A DNA stretch of 64,000 nucleotides from an uncultured Ilyobacter sp. (GCF_963663625.1 NZ_OY760438.1:792727-856726); one strand, 5' to 3'; shown: positions 16,249 to 26,720, counted from the stretch's first letter. Program-made: numbers and translations. The notes: generated by a model not told the origin, from the letters alone.

Positions 16249-17652
16249 ATGGCAAAACAAGAAACTTTTGAAAGAGTATTGTCGAAAAAAGATGTCTTAG
16301 CACTTGCATTCGGAGCAATGATAGGTTGGGGATGGGTAGTTATGGCAGGCAGCTGGATAAAAACTGCAGGTACATTAGGAGCAATATTAGCATTTATTAT
16401 GGGTGGTATCATGGTTCTGTTTGTTGGACTTACTTACGCCGAACTTACCTCTGCTATGCCTAAATGCGGCGGAGAACATGTATTTAGTTTGAGGGCTTTG
16501 GGGGCAAATGCATCCTTTATATGTACGTGGTCTATCATCTTAGGATATGTCTCGGTGGTTGCATTTGAAGCTGTGGCTTTTCCCACAGTTTTGGAATATT
16601 TGGTCCCTGGCTATATACAGGGTAAAATGTACACGGTAGCGGGATATGACGTTTATTTTACCTGGGTGCTTGTAGGTATGATAAGCTCTATTGCGATAAC
16701 GATTATAAATTATTTTGGAGTAAAACCTGCCGCATTTTTACAAGGTGTGCTTACTCTTATAATCGGAGCTGTGGGCCTTAGCTTTTTCGGAGGAGCAGTA
16801 GTTAATGGCGATACTGCAAACATTACATCGCTTTTCAGTGATGGGAGTAGGGGCGTTTTGGCAGTTGCAGTTATGACACCTTTTATGTATGTGGGATTTG
16901 ACGTTATACCCCAGGCTGCAGAAGAGATAAACCTACCATTCAAAAAAATAGGACAGATATTAGTAATGTCAGTTGTTATGGCTGTTGTATGGTATGTAAT
17001 GATCATTTACGGAGTTTCACTAGCAATGAACAGCAGCGCTCTAGCAGGTTCAAAACTTGCGACTGCCGATGCAATGAAAGCTGTCTTCTTTAATAGTCCT
17101 TTGGCATCTAAAATAATGGTTATAGCAGGAATCGGAGGAATTATAACAAGCTGGAACTCATTCTTTGTAGGGGGAAGCAGAGCTATATACTCTATGGCTG
17201 ATTCAAAGATGCTTCCTAAATTTCTCGGGAAGCTACATCCAAAATACAAAACACCCGTAAATGCTGTACTTTTAATCGGTATATTATCAACATTGGCTCC
17301 GCTTCTAGGTAGAAAAATGTTGGTCTGGCTTGTTGATGCTGGCGGATTTACAATAGTTATTTCTTATCTTATTGTTGCGATATCATTTGTCGTTCTGAGA
17401 TTTAAAGAACCTGATATGCCTAGGCCATATAAGGTGAGAAAAGGGGTATTAGTCGGATCTATAGCTGTACTTTTAAGCGGGGCATGCATCTTCCTATATC
17501 TTCCTGGAGCACCTTCTGCACTAGTAAATTATGAATGGGCCATTGTTCTTGGATGGTTCATCTTAGGCGGGGTCTTCTATACGTGGGCTAAAATGTCATA
17601 TGCTGAATTTGGAATGCATACAGAAGAAAATAGCATCATCCAGGCTGAATAG
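16249..17652 (+). CDS. APC-family amino-acid permease (probable GABA/amino-acid transporter)
   Basis: A 467-residue transporter with about 12 membrane segments. The APC signature near the N-terminus is ALAFGAMIGWGWVVMAGSW (~22-40), followed by LTYAELTSAMPKCGGEHVFS (~64-83) and the conserved GFDVIPQAAEEINLP segment (~220-234). ATG follows AAGGGGGAG. It stands directly before gabT and a 4-hydroxybutyrate-type dehydrogenase, so GABA or a related amino acid is the likely substrate. The sequence alone only supports an amino acid/polyamine carrier. Confidence 0.8.
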   Translation: MAKQETFERVLSKKDVLALAFGAMIGWGWVVMAGSWIKTAGTLGAILAFIMGGIMVLFVGLTYAELTSAMPKCGGEHVFSLRALGANASFICTWSIILGYVSVVAFEAVAFPTVLEYLVPGYIQGKMYTVAGYDVYFTWVLVGMISSIAITIINYFGVKPAAFLQGVLTLIIGAVGLSFFGGAVVNGDTANITSLFSDGSRGVLAVAVMTPFMYVGFDVIPQAAEEINLPFKKIGQILVMSVVMAVVWYVMIIYGVSLAMNSSALAGSKLATADAMKAVFFNSPLASKIMVIAGIGGIITSWNSFFVGGSRAIYSMADSKMLPKFLGKLHPKYKTPVNAVLLIGILSTLAPLLGRKMLVWLVDAGGFTIVISYLIVAISFVVLRFKEPDMPRPYKVRKGVLVGSIAVLLSGACIFLYLPGAPSALVNYEWAIVLGWFILGGVFYTWAKMSYAEFGMHTEENSIIQAE

Positions 17653-17670
17653 AGTTCATATTTACCAAAT

Positions 17671-17722
17671 AGATGTTACGTTCCAAATTTAAATTTTTAG
17701 TAAAGTTCGTAACATCTTTTGC
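17671..17722 (+). terminator. Hairpin between permease and gabT
   Basis: AGATGTTACG pairs with CGTAACATCT, followed by a short T run. It splits the apparent operon. I saw no convincing separate promoter before gabT, so partial read-through may set the permease to enzyme ratio. Confidence 0.6.
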
Positions 17723-17790
17723 TTTTATCAAAAAAAAAATATAAATATTAGAAAATTAAAAAAAATTAAATACATATTGGAGGTTTTATC

Positions 17791-19134
17791 ATGATTTCAG
17801 AGAAAAATGCAAAAATTTTAACAGCGATTCCAGGTCCTAAATCTAAAGAACTACTTGAAAAAAGACTTAAATTTGTGGCAAGAGGTGTAAGCTATTCTAC
17901 AGAAATATTCGTAGAAGAGGCTAAAGGCGCACTTATAAAGGACATTGACGGAAATGTATTTGTTGATTTTGCGGCAGGTATAGGGGTACAAAATATCGGC
18001 CATTGCGATGATGAAATAATAGAAGTTATAAAATCACAAGTTGAAAAAAACATTCACTCTTCTTTTAATGTTGCTATGTATGAACAATATATTAATTTAG
18101 CAGAAAAACTCGTTTCAAAAACTCCGGGAGATTATGATAAAAAAGCTCTCCTTATAAACAGTGGTACCGAAGCTGTAGAAAATGCTGTAAAAATTGCAAG
18201 GAAATATACTGGCAAACCAATGATTTTGTCATTGGAAAACGCTTTTCACGGAAGAACTTACATGTCTATGACACTTACAAGTAAGGTAAAACCTTATAAA
18301 TATGGTTTTGCTCCATACAACAGTGACACACATAAAATCCCGTCACCTTACTGTTATAGATGTCAGTTTGGAAAAAAACATCCTGGATGCAATTTTGAGT
18401 GTGCTGAAAAACTAAACGATCTTTTAAAAGGTGAATTATCTGCTGATATGATTGCTGCTCTAATTGTAGAACCCGTACAGGGTGAGGGAGGTTTTATTGT
18501 CCCTCCTAAAGGATATTTACCAAAACTTCAAAAAATATGTAATGAAAATGGTATACTATTCATAGTAGATGAAATCCAAGCAGGATTTGCCAGAACAGGT
18601 AGCCTATTTGCATCTGAGCAGTTTGATATCGAACCTGATATCATAACTATGTCAAAAGCACTTGCTGCTGGAATGCCGTTAGCTGCTGTTATTGGGAAAA
18701 AAGAAATAATGGAAAACCCAATTGTAGGATCTATTGGTGGAACTTTTAGTGGAAACCCTGTTGCATGTGCTACTGCCATTAAAGTTATTGAAAAAATAGA
18801 AAAAGAAAATCTAGCAGAAAGAGCCAATTCTATCGGTGAAAAGATCAAATCAAGACTTTTTGAGATGCAAAAAAAATATCCTGTAATAGGTGATATAAGA
18901 GGACTTGGTGCAATGTGTGCAGTTGAATTTATAAAAGATCCAGAATCAAAAGAGCCAAATAAGGAAATAATAGGAAAAATAACTAAAGAAAGCCTTCAGC
19001 AAGGTGTGATTTTTATAAGTGCAGGAATTTATGGAAATGTGCTCAGGTTCCTCCCTCCGCTTGTTATGACTGATGAGCAATTAGAATACAGCTTAGACGT
19101 TCTTGAAAAATCAATAAAAAAAGCTTTAAATTAA
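17791..19134 (+). CDS. gabT: 4-aminobutyrate aminotransferase
   Basis: A 447-residue class III PLP aminotransferase. Motifs include NSGTEAVENAVKIARKYTG (~121-139, phosphate-binding), AFHGRTYMSMTLTSK (~151-165), VDEIQAGFARTG (~258-269) with the PLP Asp, and the PLP lysine in MSKALAAGMPLAAVIG (~287-302). The arrangement matches GabT rather than acetylornithine aminotransferase. It converts GABA plus 2-oxoglutarate to succinate semialdehyde and glutamate. ATG follows TTGGAGG. The next gene likely reduces the semialdehyde product. Confidence 0.88.
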   Translation: MISEKNAKILTAIPGPKSKELLEKRLKFVARGVSYSTEIFVEEAKGALIKDIDGNVFVDFAAGIGVQNIGHCDDEIIEVIKSQVEKNIHSSFNVAMYEQYINLAEKLVSKTPGDYDKKALLINSGTEAVENAVKIARKYTGKPMILSLENAFHGRTYMSMTLTSKVKPYKYGFAPYNSDTHKIPSPYCYRCQFGKKHPGCNFECAEKLNDLLKGELSADMIAALIVEPVQGEGGFIVPPKGYLPKLQKICNENGILFIVDEIQAGFARTGSLFASEQFDIEPDIITMSKALAAGMPLAAVIGKKEIMENPIVGSIGGTFSGNPVACATAIKVIEKIEKENLAERANSIGEKIKSRLFEMQKKYPVIGDIRGLGAMCAVEFIKDPESKEPNKEIIGKITKESLQQGVIFISAGIYGNVLRFLPPLVMTDEQLEYSLDVLEKSIKKALN

Positions 19135-19181
19135 ACTATACTGATACATTTATTGAAATCACTGGTGAAAGGTAGGATATT

Positions 19182-20300
19182 ATGAAATTATTTAAACTGC
19201 AGCCTGAAATTCATAGATTTGATAAATTCTCTGAATTTGTCGATGAATTTTCAGTCGGAAAAAAAGATGTTGTGATAGTCAACAATTCCATCTATGAGGA
19301 ATTCATAAAGAAACTGGATTTAAAAAGTATATTTATATCTCCAAAAAAATATGGTAGTGGAGAACCTTCTGACGAAATTATAAATAAAGTCCTTGATGAA
19401 GCTGGAAATTTCGAATTTGACAGGGTTATCGCCATTGGTGGCGGTGCTGTAATGGATATAGCAAAGTTCTTAGTCCTTGATAATGTAAAAGATTCACTTG
19501 ATGTCTTCGAAAGGAAAATTGAGTTTAAAAAAACAAAGGAATTTATTGCCATCCCTACTACTTGTGGAACTGGCAGTGAAGTTACATCCTACTCAGTGGC
19601 AGAGATAAAATCAAAAAATACAAAAATGGGAATAGGGATATACGAGTTTCTGCCTGATTATGCAATACTCATACCTGAGCTTCTAAAAAATATACCTTAT
19701 AAGTTCTTCGCCTTTAGTTCCCTTGATGCTCTAGTACACGCAGCCGAATCCTTTGTTTCTCCAAAATCAAACCCCTATACTGATCTTTTTGCTGAAAAAG
19801 CAATAGAATTGATCCTTAAGGGATACAAGCAGCTCTCAGAAAATGGAAGGGAACATTATTCTGAGATCATAGAGACCTTCCTTATAGGCAGCAACTACGC
19901 AGGAATAGCATTTGGAAATACCGGTGTTGGGGCGGTACATGCCCTCTCGTACCCCCTCGGCGGAAAATATCATGTGGCCCACGGAGAATGCAATTATGAA
20001 TTTTTTACACCTGTTTTTAAAAAATACACAGAAATATCTCCAAAAGGAAAAATTAATAAATTTAATGAATTGATCATCTCAATTCTTGATCTCAATAAAG
20101 ATGCCGATGTCTACGAAGAATTAGAAAAACTTCTTAATCATATCTGGGAAAAGAAAAAATTAAATACATTTGGCATGAAAGAAGATGAAATTTTAAAATT
20201 TACAGAAAGTGTAATCGAGAAACAGCAAAGGCTTCTTGGGAACAATTATGTACATTTAGAAAAAGAAATTATAGAAAATATATATGGCGATCTTTTTTAA
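19182..20300 (+). CDS. Iron-containing alcohol dehydrogenase, 4-hydroxybutyrate dehydrogenase type
   Basis: A 372-residue group III alcohol dehydrogenase. NAD-binding GGGAVMDIAKF lies near residue 87, IPTTCGTGSEVTSYSV near 124, and the metal ligands lie in SLDALVHAAESF (~184-195) and GAVHALSYPLGGKYHVAHGE (~247-266). Length and context match 4-hydroxybutyrate dehydrogenase, which reduces succinate semialdehyde with NADH. It follows gabT by 47 bases and has a good AAGG ribosome site. No 4-hydroxybutyryl-CoA genes are in view, so the fate of the product lies elsewhere. Confidence 0.8.
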   Translation: MKLFKLQPEIHRFDKFSEFVDEFSVGKKDVVIVNNSIYEEFIKKLDLKSIFISPKKYGSGEPSDEIINKVLDEAGNFEFDRVIAIGGGAVMDIAKFLVLDNVKDSLDVFERKIEFKKTKEFIAIPTTCGTGSEVTSYSVAEIKSKNTKMGIGIYEFLPDYAILIPELLKNIPYKFFAFSSLDALVHAAESFVSPKSNPYTDLFAEKAIELILKGYKQLSENGREHYSEIIETFLIGSNYAGIAFGNTGVGAVHALSYPLGGKYHVAHGECNYEFFTPVFKKYTEISPKGKINKFNELIISILDLNKDADVYEELEKLLNHIWEKKKLNTFGMKEDEILKFTESVIEKQQRLLGNNYVHLEKEIIENIYGDLF

Positions 20301-20398
20301 CCCTTCAATAACTGTGCTTCGCCTGAAAAAATCTGCTCCAAAATACAGGTTCCAAGTTTTATTCAGACACGATATAATAAAGATTTACATTTTAAATG

Positions 20399-20431
20399 AA
20401 AAAAGAGATCCCTGTGGATCTCTTTTTTCAT
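20399..20431. terminator. Bidirectional terminator between GABA and arginine operons
   Basis: AAAAAGAGATCC-ctgt-GGATCTCTTTTTT stem-loop between the 4-hydroxybutyrate dehydrogenase stop and the convergent argF stop. Confidence 0.85.
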
Positions 20432-20432
20432 G

Positions 20433-21416
20433 CTACTTACCCAGAGTAGCTACCATTACAGCTTTTATGGTATGAAGTCTGTTTTCGGCCTGATCAAACA
20501 CTACCGAGTTTGGACCTTCAAAAACTTCGTCTGATACTTCCATCTCTGTAATTGCAAACTTATCAAAAATATCTCTCCCCACACTGGTCTCTAGGTCATG
20601 AAAAGCAGGAAGACAGTGAAGGAATATTGCATCTTCCTTTGCATAAGACATGGCCTTACTGTTGACCTGATATGGTTTTAAAAACTCTATTCTCTCTTCC
20701 CATACCTTATCTGGCTCACCCATAGATACCCATACATCTGTATATACTGCATCTGCATCTTTTAGACCTTCTTCCACAGATTCTGTGAAAGTTAGCTTTG
20801 CACCAGTTTCTTTGGATATTTCAAGGCATTGATTTATAAGCTTCTGGGTTGGAAAAAGAGATTTTGGACCTACAATTCTAAAATCCATACCCATCTTAGC
20901 AGCTCCCACCATGAGAGAATTTCCCATATTATTTCTTCCATCTCCCATATAGACAAGCTTTACACCTTGAAGCTTTCCTTTGTGTTCAATTATAGTCATA
21001 AAATCTGCAAGTATCTGAGTAGGATGAAACTCTGTAGTTAAACCATTCCAAACAGAAACTCCAGAATGTTCTGCAAGCTCCTCCACTACTCTTTGACCAT
21101 AGCCCCTATACTCTATGGCATCAAACATTCTCCCAAGCACCCTTGCGGTATCCTTGATCGACTCCTTTTTTCCTATCTGAGACCCAGATGGTCCGAGGTA
21201 AGTTACATGAGCTCCCTGATCGTAGGCTGCCACCTCAAAAGCGCACCTTGTCCTTGTAGAATCCTTCTCAAAAATAAGGGCAATATTTTTACCCATAAGT
21301 TTCTTATCTTCTTTTCCTGATTTTTTATCATCTTTAAGTTTTTTTGAGAGATTAAGAAGTTCCTGTATCTCTTCAGGTTTAAAATCAAGTAATTTCAAAA
21401 AATGTTTATGTTCCAT
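20433..21416 (-). CDS. argF: Ornithine carbamoyltransferase
   Basis: 327 residues with the carbamoyl-phosphate site [11 protein letters not shown] (~54-64), the HPTQ motif in [13 protein letters not shown] (~130-142), and [10 protein letters not shown] (~267-276) with the ornithine-binding Cys. It makes citrulline from ornithine and carbamoyl phosphate. It is the last gene of the seven-gene minus-strand operon and lies 18 bases after argD. Its presence beside carAB indicates a biosynthetic role and not arginine-deiminase catabolism. Confidence 0.95.
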   Translation of the reverse strand: MEHKHFLKLLDFKPEEIQELLNLSKKLKDDKKSGKEDKKLMGKNIALIFEKDSTRTRCAFEVAAYDQGAHVTYLGPSGSQIGKKESIKDTARVLGRMFDAIEYRGYGQRVVEELAEHSGVSVWNGLTTEFHPTQILADFMTIIEHKGKLQGVKLVYMGDGRNNMGNSLMVGAAKMGMDFRIVGPKSLFPTQKLINQCLEISKETGAKLTFTESVEEGLKDADAVYTDVWVSMGEPDKVWEERIEFLKPYQVNSKAMSYAKEDAIFLHCLPAFHDLETSVGRDIFDKFAITEMEVSDEVFEGPNSVVFDQAENRLHTIKAVMVATLGK

Positions 21417-21434
21417 CCAGCCCCCCCAATAATT

Positions 21435-22607
21435 CTATAGTTCTTCAAAGACCTCTTTTATTATATTAAGAGCCTTGTCAAGTTCTTCATATGTAACATT
21501 CAGAGGCGGTACGAGTCTTACCACATTATTTCCTGCTCCTACCAGCATAAGTCCCTTTTCAAAAGCTTTCCCCACAAAAACCTTTGCCTCAAGCTCCTCT
21601 TTCAACTTTATCCCGAGAAGGAGTCCCATCCCGTTTATTTTTTCGATTACAGAGTGCTCTGCCATCATTTTTTCCAATGCCTGTCTTGTATATTCGCTTT
21701 TTTTATCCACTTCAGCTATTATTCCGCCGTCTACAAGTTCATCTATGATAGTCACTGCAACTGCACAAGCTAGAGGGTTCCCTCCAAATGTGGCTCCGTG
21801 ATCTCCGGGAACAAGAGTGTCTGAAGCTTTTCCTTTGGTCAAAACGGCCCCTATAGGGAATCCGCCGCCGAGTCCCTTTGCCATTGTAACTATGTCAGGA
21901 ACTATTCCAAATTTTTGATATGCAAAATATGTCCCTAATCTTCCTGCACCGCACTGAACCTCGTCAAAAATCAAAAGCGCTTTTTTCTCATCGCAGAGTT
22001 CTCTTATTTTCTCAAGAAACTCATTTTCAGCACTTACGATTCCTCCTTCTCCTTGGATGACCTCCATGATTACTCCACAGACGTCCTCATCCATCTTAGA
22101 GACAAAATCATCTATATTGTTATACTCACACTCTACCACGCCTCCGATAAGAGGTCTGTATGGGTCCTGGTATTTTTTCTGACCCGTCACAGAGAGAGCT
22201 CCCATAGTTCTTCCGTGGAATGAGTTTTTCATATATAATATTTTATTCTTCCCTTCAGAAAATTCTTTACCAAATTTTCTAGCAATCTTAAGAGCAAGTT
22301 CATTTGCCTCTGTTCCGCTGTTACAGAAAAACATCTTGTCCATATCTCCCAGTTGAGAAAGCTTTTTTGCAAGAGTGGTCTGCTTCTCATTCCAGTAAAG
22401 GTTTGATATATGCATCAGAGTCTCACTCTGCTTTTTTATTGTTTCTACAATTTTAGGATTACTGTGTCCTAGGCAGTTTACTGCCACCCCTGCCACAAAA
22501 TCTATATATTCCTTACCAGTTTCGTCATAAGCATACACGCCTTTCCCTCTGACGAAAGTAGGTTCAAATCTGTTGTATGTATTCATTACATTGTTCTTTC
22601 CCATCAT
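21435..22607 (-). CDS. argD: Acetylornithine aminotransferase
   Basis: A 390-residue class III PLP aminotransferase with FCNSGTEANELALKIARKFG (~93-112), SFHGRTMGALSVTGQ (~128-142), IFDEVQCGAGRLG (~213-225) and the PLP lysine in MAKGLGGGFPIGAV (~241-254). It converts N-acetylglutamate semialdehyde to N-acetylornithine. GAGGAGGT sits immediately before two adjacent ATG codons; the second (22604) has better spacing. It lies between argB (13-base gap) and argF. Confidence 0.93.
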   Translation of the reverse strand: MMGKNNVMNTYNRFEPTFVRGKGVYAYDETGKEYIDFVAGVAVNCLGHSNPKIVETIKKQSETLMHISNLYWNEKQTTLAKKLSQLGDMDKMFFCNSGTEANELALKIARKFGKEFSEGKNKILYMKNSFHGRTMGALSVTGQKKYQDPYRPLIGGVVECEYNNIDDFVSKMDEDVCGVIMEVIQGEGGIVSAENEFLEKIRELCDEKKALLIFDEVQCGAGRLGTYFAYQKFGIVPDIVTMAKGLGGGFPIGAVLTKGKASDTLVPGDHGATFGGNPLACAVAVTIIDELVDGGIIAEVDKKSEYTRQALEKMMAEHSVIEKINGMGLLLGIKLKEELEAKVFVGKAFEKGLMLVGAGNNVVRLVPPLNVTYEELDKALNIIKEVFEEL

Positions 22608-22620
22608 ACCTCCTCTGGTA

Positions 22621-23511
22621 CTATCTTACTATTCTATAATCTTTTACTATCATTGTTCCTATACCTGAATCTGTAAATAGTTCAAGTAAAATCGAGTGTT
22701 CTACCCTTCCGTCTATAATATGAACATTTTCTGCTCCAGCATCTAGGGCAGTCATGCAGGCATCTATTTTCGGAAGCATACCTCCGCTTATCGTTCCATC
22801 CTCTATGAGGTCTTTTGCTTCATTATATTTCAAAACGCTTATCTTACTGCTAGGGTCTTTAACATCTCTCAAAAGTCCCGGAACGTCTGTCATAAATAAA
22901 AATTTATCAGCATTTAGGGCTCCTGCAATAGCTCCTGCCACATAATCTGCATTTATATTATAGGTATTCCCGTCTTCATCTACACCAACAGTTGAGATTA
23001 CAGGGATATAGCCGTCTTTTTGAAGTACTTCTATAATATTGGCATTGATCTTCTTTACTTCTCCAACAAATCCAATATCAACCTTTTCTTTACCGTCCAT
23101 TAGATATTTCTTTCTTGCCAGGATGAGATTTCCGTCTTTCCCGCTGAGTCCTACGGCTTTCCCTCCGTGCTGGTTGATCCCGGCAACGATACCTTTATTT
23201 ACCTTTCCAGAGAGGACCATCTCCACTATCTCCATAGTTTCCTCGTCTGTGACCCTGTTTCCCATCTTAAACTCTGCTACCTTACCAATTTTTGCCAGCA
23301 TATCATTTATTGCAGGCCCCCCACCGTGGACTATCACTGGATTTACTCCCACATATTTCATCAAAACGATATCTTTCATAACCTGATCTTTTATCTCATC
23401 ATTTATCATGGCGTTTCCGCCATATTTTACTACTACTGTTTTCCCTGCAAATTTCTTTATATACGGAAGTGCTTCTACTAGCATTTCAGCCTTTTCTATT
23501 TGTTTTTGCAT
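22621..23511 (-). CDS. argB: Acetylglutamate kinase
   Basis: 296 residues of the amino-acid kinase fold: VVKYGGNAMIND (~26-37), VIVHGGGPAINDML (~58-71) and a C-terminal Asn/Lys region (TISGGMLPKIDACMTALDAG, ~236-255) as in arginine-sensitive enzymes. It phosphorylates N-acetylglutamate, the committed step when acetylornithine is recycled by ArgJ. It is preceded by carB with a 23-base gap and an AAGGAGG site. Confidence 0.95.
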   Translation of the reverse strand: MQKQIEKAEMLVEALPYIKKFAGKTVVVKYGGNAMINDEIKDQVMKDIVLMKYVGVNPVIVHGGGPAINDMLAKIGKVAEFKMGNRVTDEETMEIVEMVLSGKVNKGIVAGINQHGGKAVGLSGKDGNLILARKKYLMDGKEKVDIGFVGEVKKINANIIEVLQKDGYIPVISTVGVDEDGNTYNINADYVAGAIAGALNADKFLFMTDVPGLLRDVKDPSSKISVLKYNEAKDLIEDGTISGGMLPKIDACMTALDAGAENVHIIDGRVEHSILLELFTDSGIGTMIVKDYRIVR

Positions 23512-23534
23512 ATATTCCTCCTTAAAGGTATGAT

Positions 23535-26500
23535 TTAAAGTCCTAAATAGTATCTCATATGATTATATGTCACGGGTTTGCTCAGTTTTTTTACCTCTAT
23601 AGCCTTCATAAATAAAGATGCTGTATCTATAGAGGTAAAGGCAGGAATTCTGTACTCAGAGGCCTTTCTTCTGATACCAAATCCATATCTGCTTCTGTCG
23701 TCTCCTATTGTAGGTGTGTTTATTATTAGGTTTATAGTCCCGTCTGATATTAACTCTTTTATATCCTCTCCCTGGATATATTCAGCTTCTACATCGTTTT
23801 TATTGAGATATTCTGCCGTTCCTTTTGAAGCACATACAGAAAATCCTAAATTTTTATATTTTTTTATTGTTTCAAGTCCCATATCTTTGCTTACATCGTT
23901 TAAGGACACATAAAGTTTTCCGTCCACAGGTATCTTCATCCCTACAGCAGAGAATCCTTTGTATACTGCCACGTCAAAATCCTGATCTACTCCCAAAACT
24001 TCTCCTGTTGATTTCATCTCAGGACTAAGGAAGGTATCTACATCGCTTAGTTTTTCTGTAGAGAATACAGGAAGTTTTACAGCATAAAAATTTTTGTTTT
24101 TTCTGAGGCCTATTCCGTACTCAAGATCTTTCAGTTTTTTCCCAAGCATTGTTTCTACCGCCACTTTTACCATAGGTACTCCTGTGACCTTACTCAGGAT
24201 AGGTACTGTTCTAGAGGCTCTCGGGTTCACCTCTATTATATAGAGTTTTTCTCCGTCGAATACATACTGGATATTTATAATTCCCAAAGTTTTTATATTT
24301 GTAGCTATTTTTTTGGTGCTCTCTACAAGCTCGGCTATTATCTCGTCACTCAAGCTTATAGAGGGATAGCTTGTAATACTATCTCCAGAATGAACTCCTG
24401 TTTTCTCTATATGCTCCATTATTCCGGGGATGAGTATCTCTTCACCGTCACAGATGGCATCTACCTCTATCTCAGTACCATAGATATACTTATCTATGAG
24501 AATGGTAGTTTCTTTAGACATATCTATGGCATGAGTCATATACTCTGTTAGACTTTCCTTGTCGTGCACCACCCTCATGGCTCTGCCGCCTATTACATAA
24601 GAGGGTCTCACAACTACAGGGTAACCTATCTTTTCTGCAGCCTTATAGGCATCTTCCAGATTTTTTGCTGCATATCCCTCTGGACTTTCTATCCCCAGAT
24701 TTTCAAGGAAGTTTCTGAATTTGTCTCTGTCCTCTGCAAGGTCGATAGATTCATATTTTGTTCCTAGAATATTGACTCCAGCTTCTTGTAGTCTTTTTGC
24801 TAGATTTATAGAGGTCTGTCCCCCAAACTGCACTATTACCCCATATGGATTTTCCTCACGGATAACATTTAGGACATCATCGATGTAAAGGGACTCAAAG
24901 TACAATTTATCAGATGTATCAAAATCAGTGCTCACAGTTTCAGGATTATTATTTATAATAATCGACTGGTAACCAGCTTCTTTTATGGCCCATACACCAT
25001 GTACAGAACAGTAGTCAAATTCCACTCCCTGACCTATTCTTATGGGACCGGATCCTATTACCACTATTTTTTTATCCTCTGAGATTATATTCTCATCTTC
25101 CTTTTCATAACAGGAGTAGTAGTAAGGAGTCACAGCTTCGAATTCTCCGCTGCATGTATCTACCATCTTGTAGACAGGATACATCCCTTTTTCTTTTCTC
25201 ATTTTGTCTACTTCTGATTTTTCCCATTTGCTGAGTCTCAGAATCTCATCATCTGTGAATCCCATAGTTTCAGCCTTTTCAAGGATTTTTTCAGAAATTT
25301 TACTTTGAGAAAGTTCCACCTCAAGATCAATTATGTTTTTGATTCCGTTCAAGAACCACCTGTCAACCTTGCTTACTTCATGTATCTCCTCTATACCCAC
25401 CCCTATTCTCATGGCCTGGGCAATAGCGAAGATTCTTTCGTCATCACACTCTTTTATCTTTGTGAGAAGCGCCTCTTTCCCTAGGGTGCTAAATGCCGGT
25501 AGGTTTATGCCTGGCAGTCCTCCTTCAAGGCAGGTTATTGCCTTAAGAAGTGCCGCTTCGAAGGTTCTGTCGATTGCCATTACCTCTCCTGTGGCCTTCA
25601 TCTGAGTTCCTAGTCTTTTAGAAGCTGATCTGAATTTATCAAAAGGCCATTTTGGTATTTTCATAACCACATAGTCAAGGGCCGGCTCAAAAAATGCACT
25701 GGAATAACCGGTAACATAGTTTTTCAGCTCGTCTAAATTATATCCTAAAGCTATCTTTGCCGCTATTTTTGCTATAGGATAACCTGTAGCCTTAGAAGCT
25801 AAGGCAGATGATCTGCTCACCCTCGGATTTACCTCTATAACTATATAATTATGAGAATGAGGGTCTAGGGCAAACTGTACATTACACCCTCCCTCTATCT
25901 TAAGTTCATCTATTATTTTCAGGGAAGACTGTCTCAGCATCTGATACTCGTAATTTGTGAGGGTCTGAGACGGTGCTATTACTATACTGTCTCCTGTGTG
26001 TATTCCCACAGGGTCAAAGTTTTCCATATTACATACAGTGATACAGTTCCCCTTAGAGTCTCTCATAACCTCATACTCTATCTCTTTCCATCCTGCCACA
26101 CTCTGCTCAAGGAGGAGTTGCTTTATCGGGCTCATTATAAGACCCTTAGAACAGATCTCCTTGAAGTCCTTCATGTTATCAGCTATTCCTCCACCTGTTC
26201 CTCCCATAGTATATGCAGGTCTGACTATAATCGGGAATCCGTTTGTTTCTGCAAACTTTACACATTCATTCATAGTCGATGCTATCCCGCTTATAGCTAC
26301 AGGTTCTCCAAGTTTTTCTAGGAGCTCTTTAAATTCCTCTCTATCTTCAGCTCTTCTTATAGCCTCACTGTTTATTCCCAAAAGTTTTACATTATATTTA
26401 TCAAGAATACCCTGGTCCTCAAGCTCCATGGCAAGGTTGAGAGCTGTCTGCCCTCCAAAACCTGCCAATATTCCCTGAGGTCTCTCTTTGTTAATGATCT

Positions 26501-26720
26501 CTTCTGCCACTTCTACTGTGAGAGGTTCTATATAAACTTTGTCAGCGATATTGTTATCAGTCATTATCGTAGCAGGGTTGCTGTTTAGAAGGACTATCTC
26601 AATCCCCTCTTCTTTTATAGCCTTGCATGCCTGCGTCCCAGAATAGTCAAATTCTGCAGCCTGCCCTATGATTATGGGCCCGGAACCTATAATCATTACC
26701 TTCTCTATATTATGCTTCAT
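23535..26720 (-). CDS. carB: Carbamoyl-phosphate synthase, large subunit
   Basis: 1061 residues in the canonical duplicated layout. The first ATP-grasp half opens with KVMIIGSGPIIIGQAAEFDY (~8-27) and the second with KKIVVIGSGPIRIGQGVEFD (~549-568). ATP-grasp loops RPAYTMGGTGGGI and RPSYVIGGRAMRVV are present, and the allosteric MGS-like domain closes the protein. It makes carbamoyl phosphate from bicarbonate, ammonia (channelled from CarA) and two ATP. It overlaps the end of carA by 11 bases. It feeds ArgF here, and pyrimidine synthesis as well. Confidence 0.97.
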   Translation of the reverse strand: MKHNIEKVMIIGSGPIIIGQAAEFDYSGTQACKAIKEEGIEIVLLNSNPATIMTDNNIADKVYIEPLTVEVAEEIINKERPQGILAGFGGQTALNLAMELEDQGILDKYNVKLLGINSEAIRRAEDREEFKELLEKLGEPVAISGIASTMNECVKFAETNGFPIIVRPAYTMGGTGGGIADNMKDFKEICSKGLIMSPIKQLLLEQSVAGWKEIEYEVMRDSKGNCITVCNMENFDPVGIHTGDSIVIAPSQTLTNYEYQMLRQSSLKIIDELKIEGGCNVQFALDPHSHNYIVIEVNPRVSRSSALASKATGYPIAKIAAKIALGYNLDELKNYVTGYSSAFFEPALDYVVMKIPKWPFDKFRSASKRLGTQMKATGEVMAIDRTFEAALLKAITCLEGGLPGINLPAFSTLGKEALLTKIKECDDERIFAIAQAMRIGVGIEEIHEVSKVDRWFLNGIKNIIDLEVELSQSKISEKILEKAETMGFTDDEILRLSKWEKSEVDKMRKEKGMYPVYKMVDTCSGEFEAVTPYYYSCYEKEDENIISEDKKIVVIGSGPIRIGQGVEFDYCSVHGVWAIKEAGYQSIIINNNPETVSTDFDTSDKLYFESLYIDDVLNVIREENPYGVIVQFGGQTSINLAKRLQEAGVNILGTKYESIDLAEDRDKFRNFLENLGIESPEGYAAKNLEDAYKAAEKIGYPVVVRPSYVIGGRAMRVVHDKESLTEYMTHAIDMSKETTILIDKYIYGTEIEVDAICDGEEILIPGIMEHIEKTGVHSGDSITSYPSISLSDEIIAELVESTKKIATNIKTLGIINIQYVFDGEKLYIIEVNPRASRTVPILSKVTGVPMVKVAVETMLGKKLKDLEYGIGLRKNKNFYAVKLPVFSTEKLSDVDTFLSPEMKSTGEVLGVDQDFDVAVYKGFSAVGMKIPVDGKLYVSLNDVSKDMGLETIKKYKNLGFSVCASKGTAEYLNKNDVEAEYIQGEDIKELISDGTINLIINTPTIGDDRSRYGFGIRRKASEYRIPAFTSIDTASLFMKAIEVKKLSKPVTYNHMRYYLGL

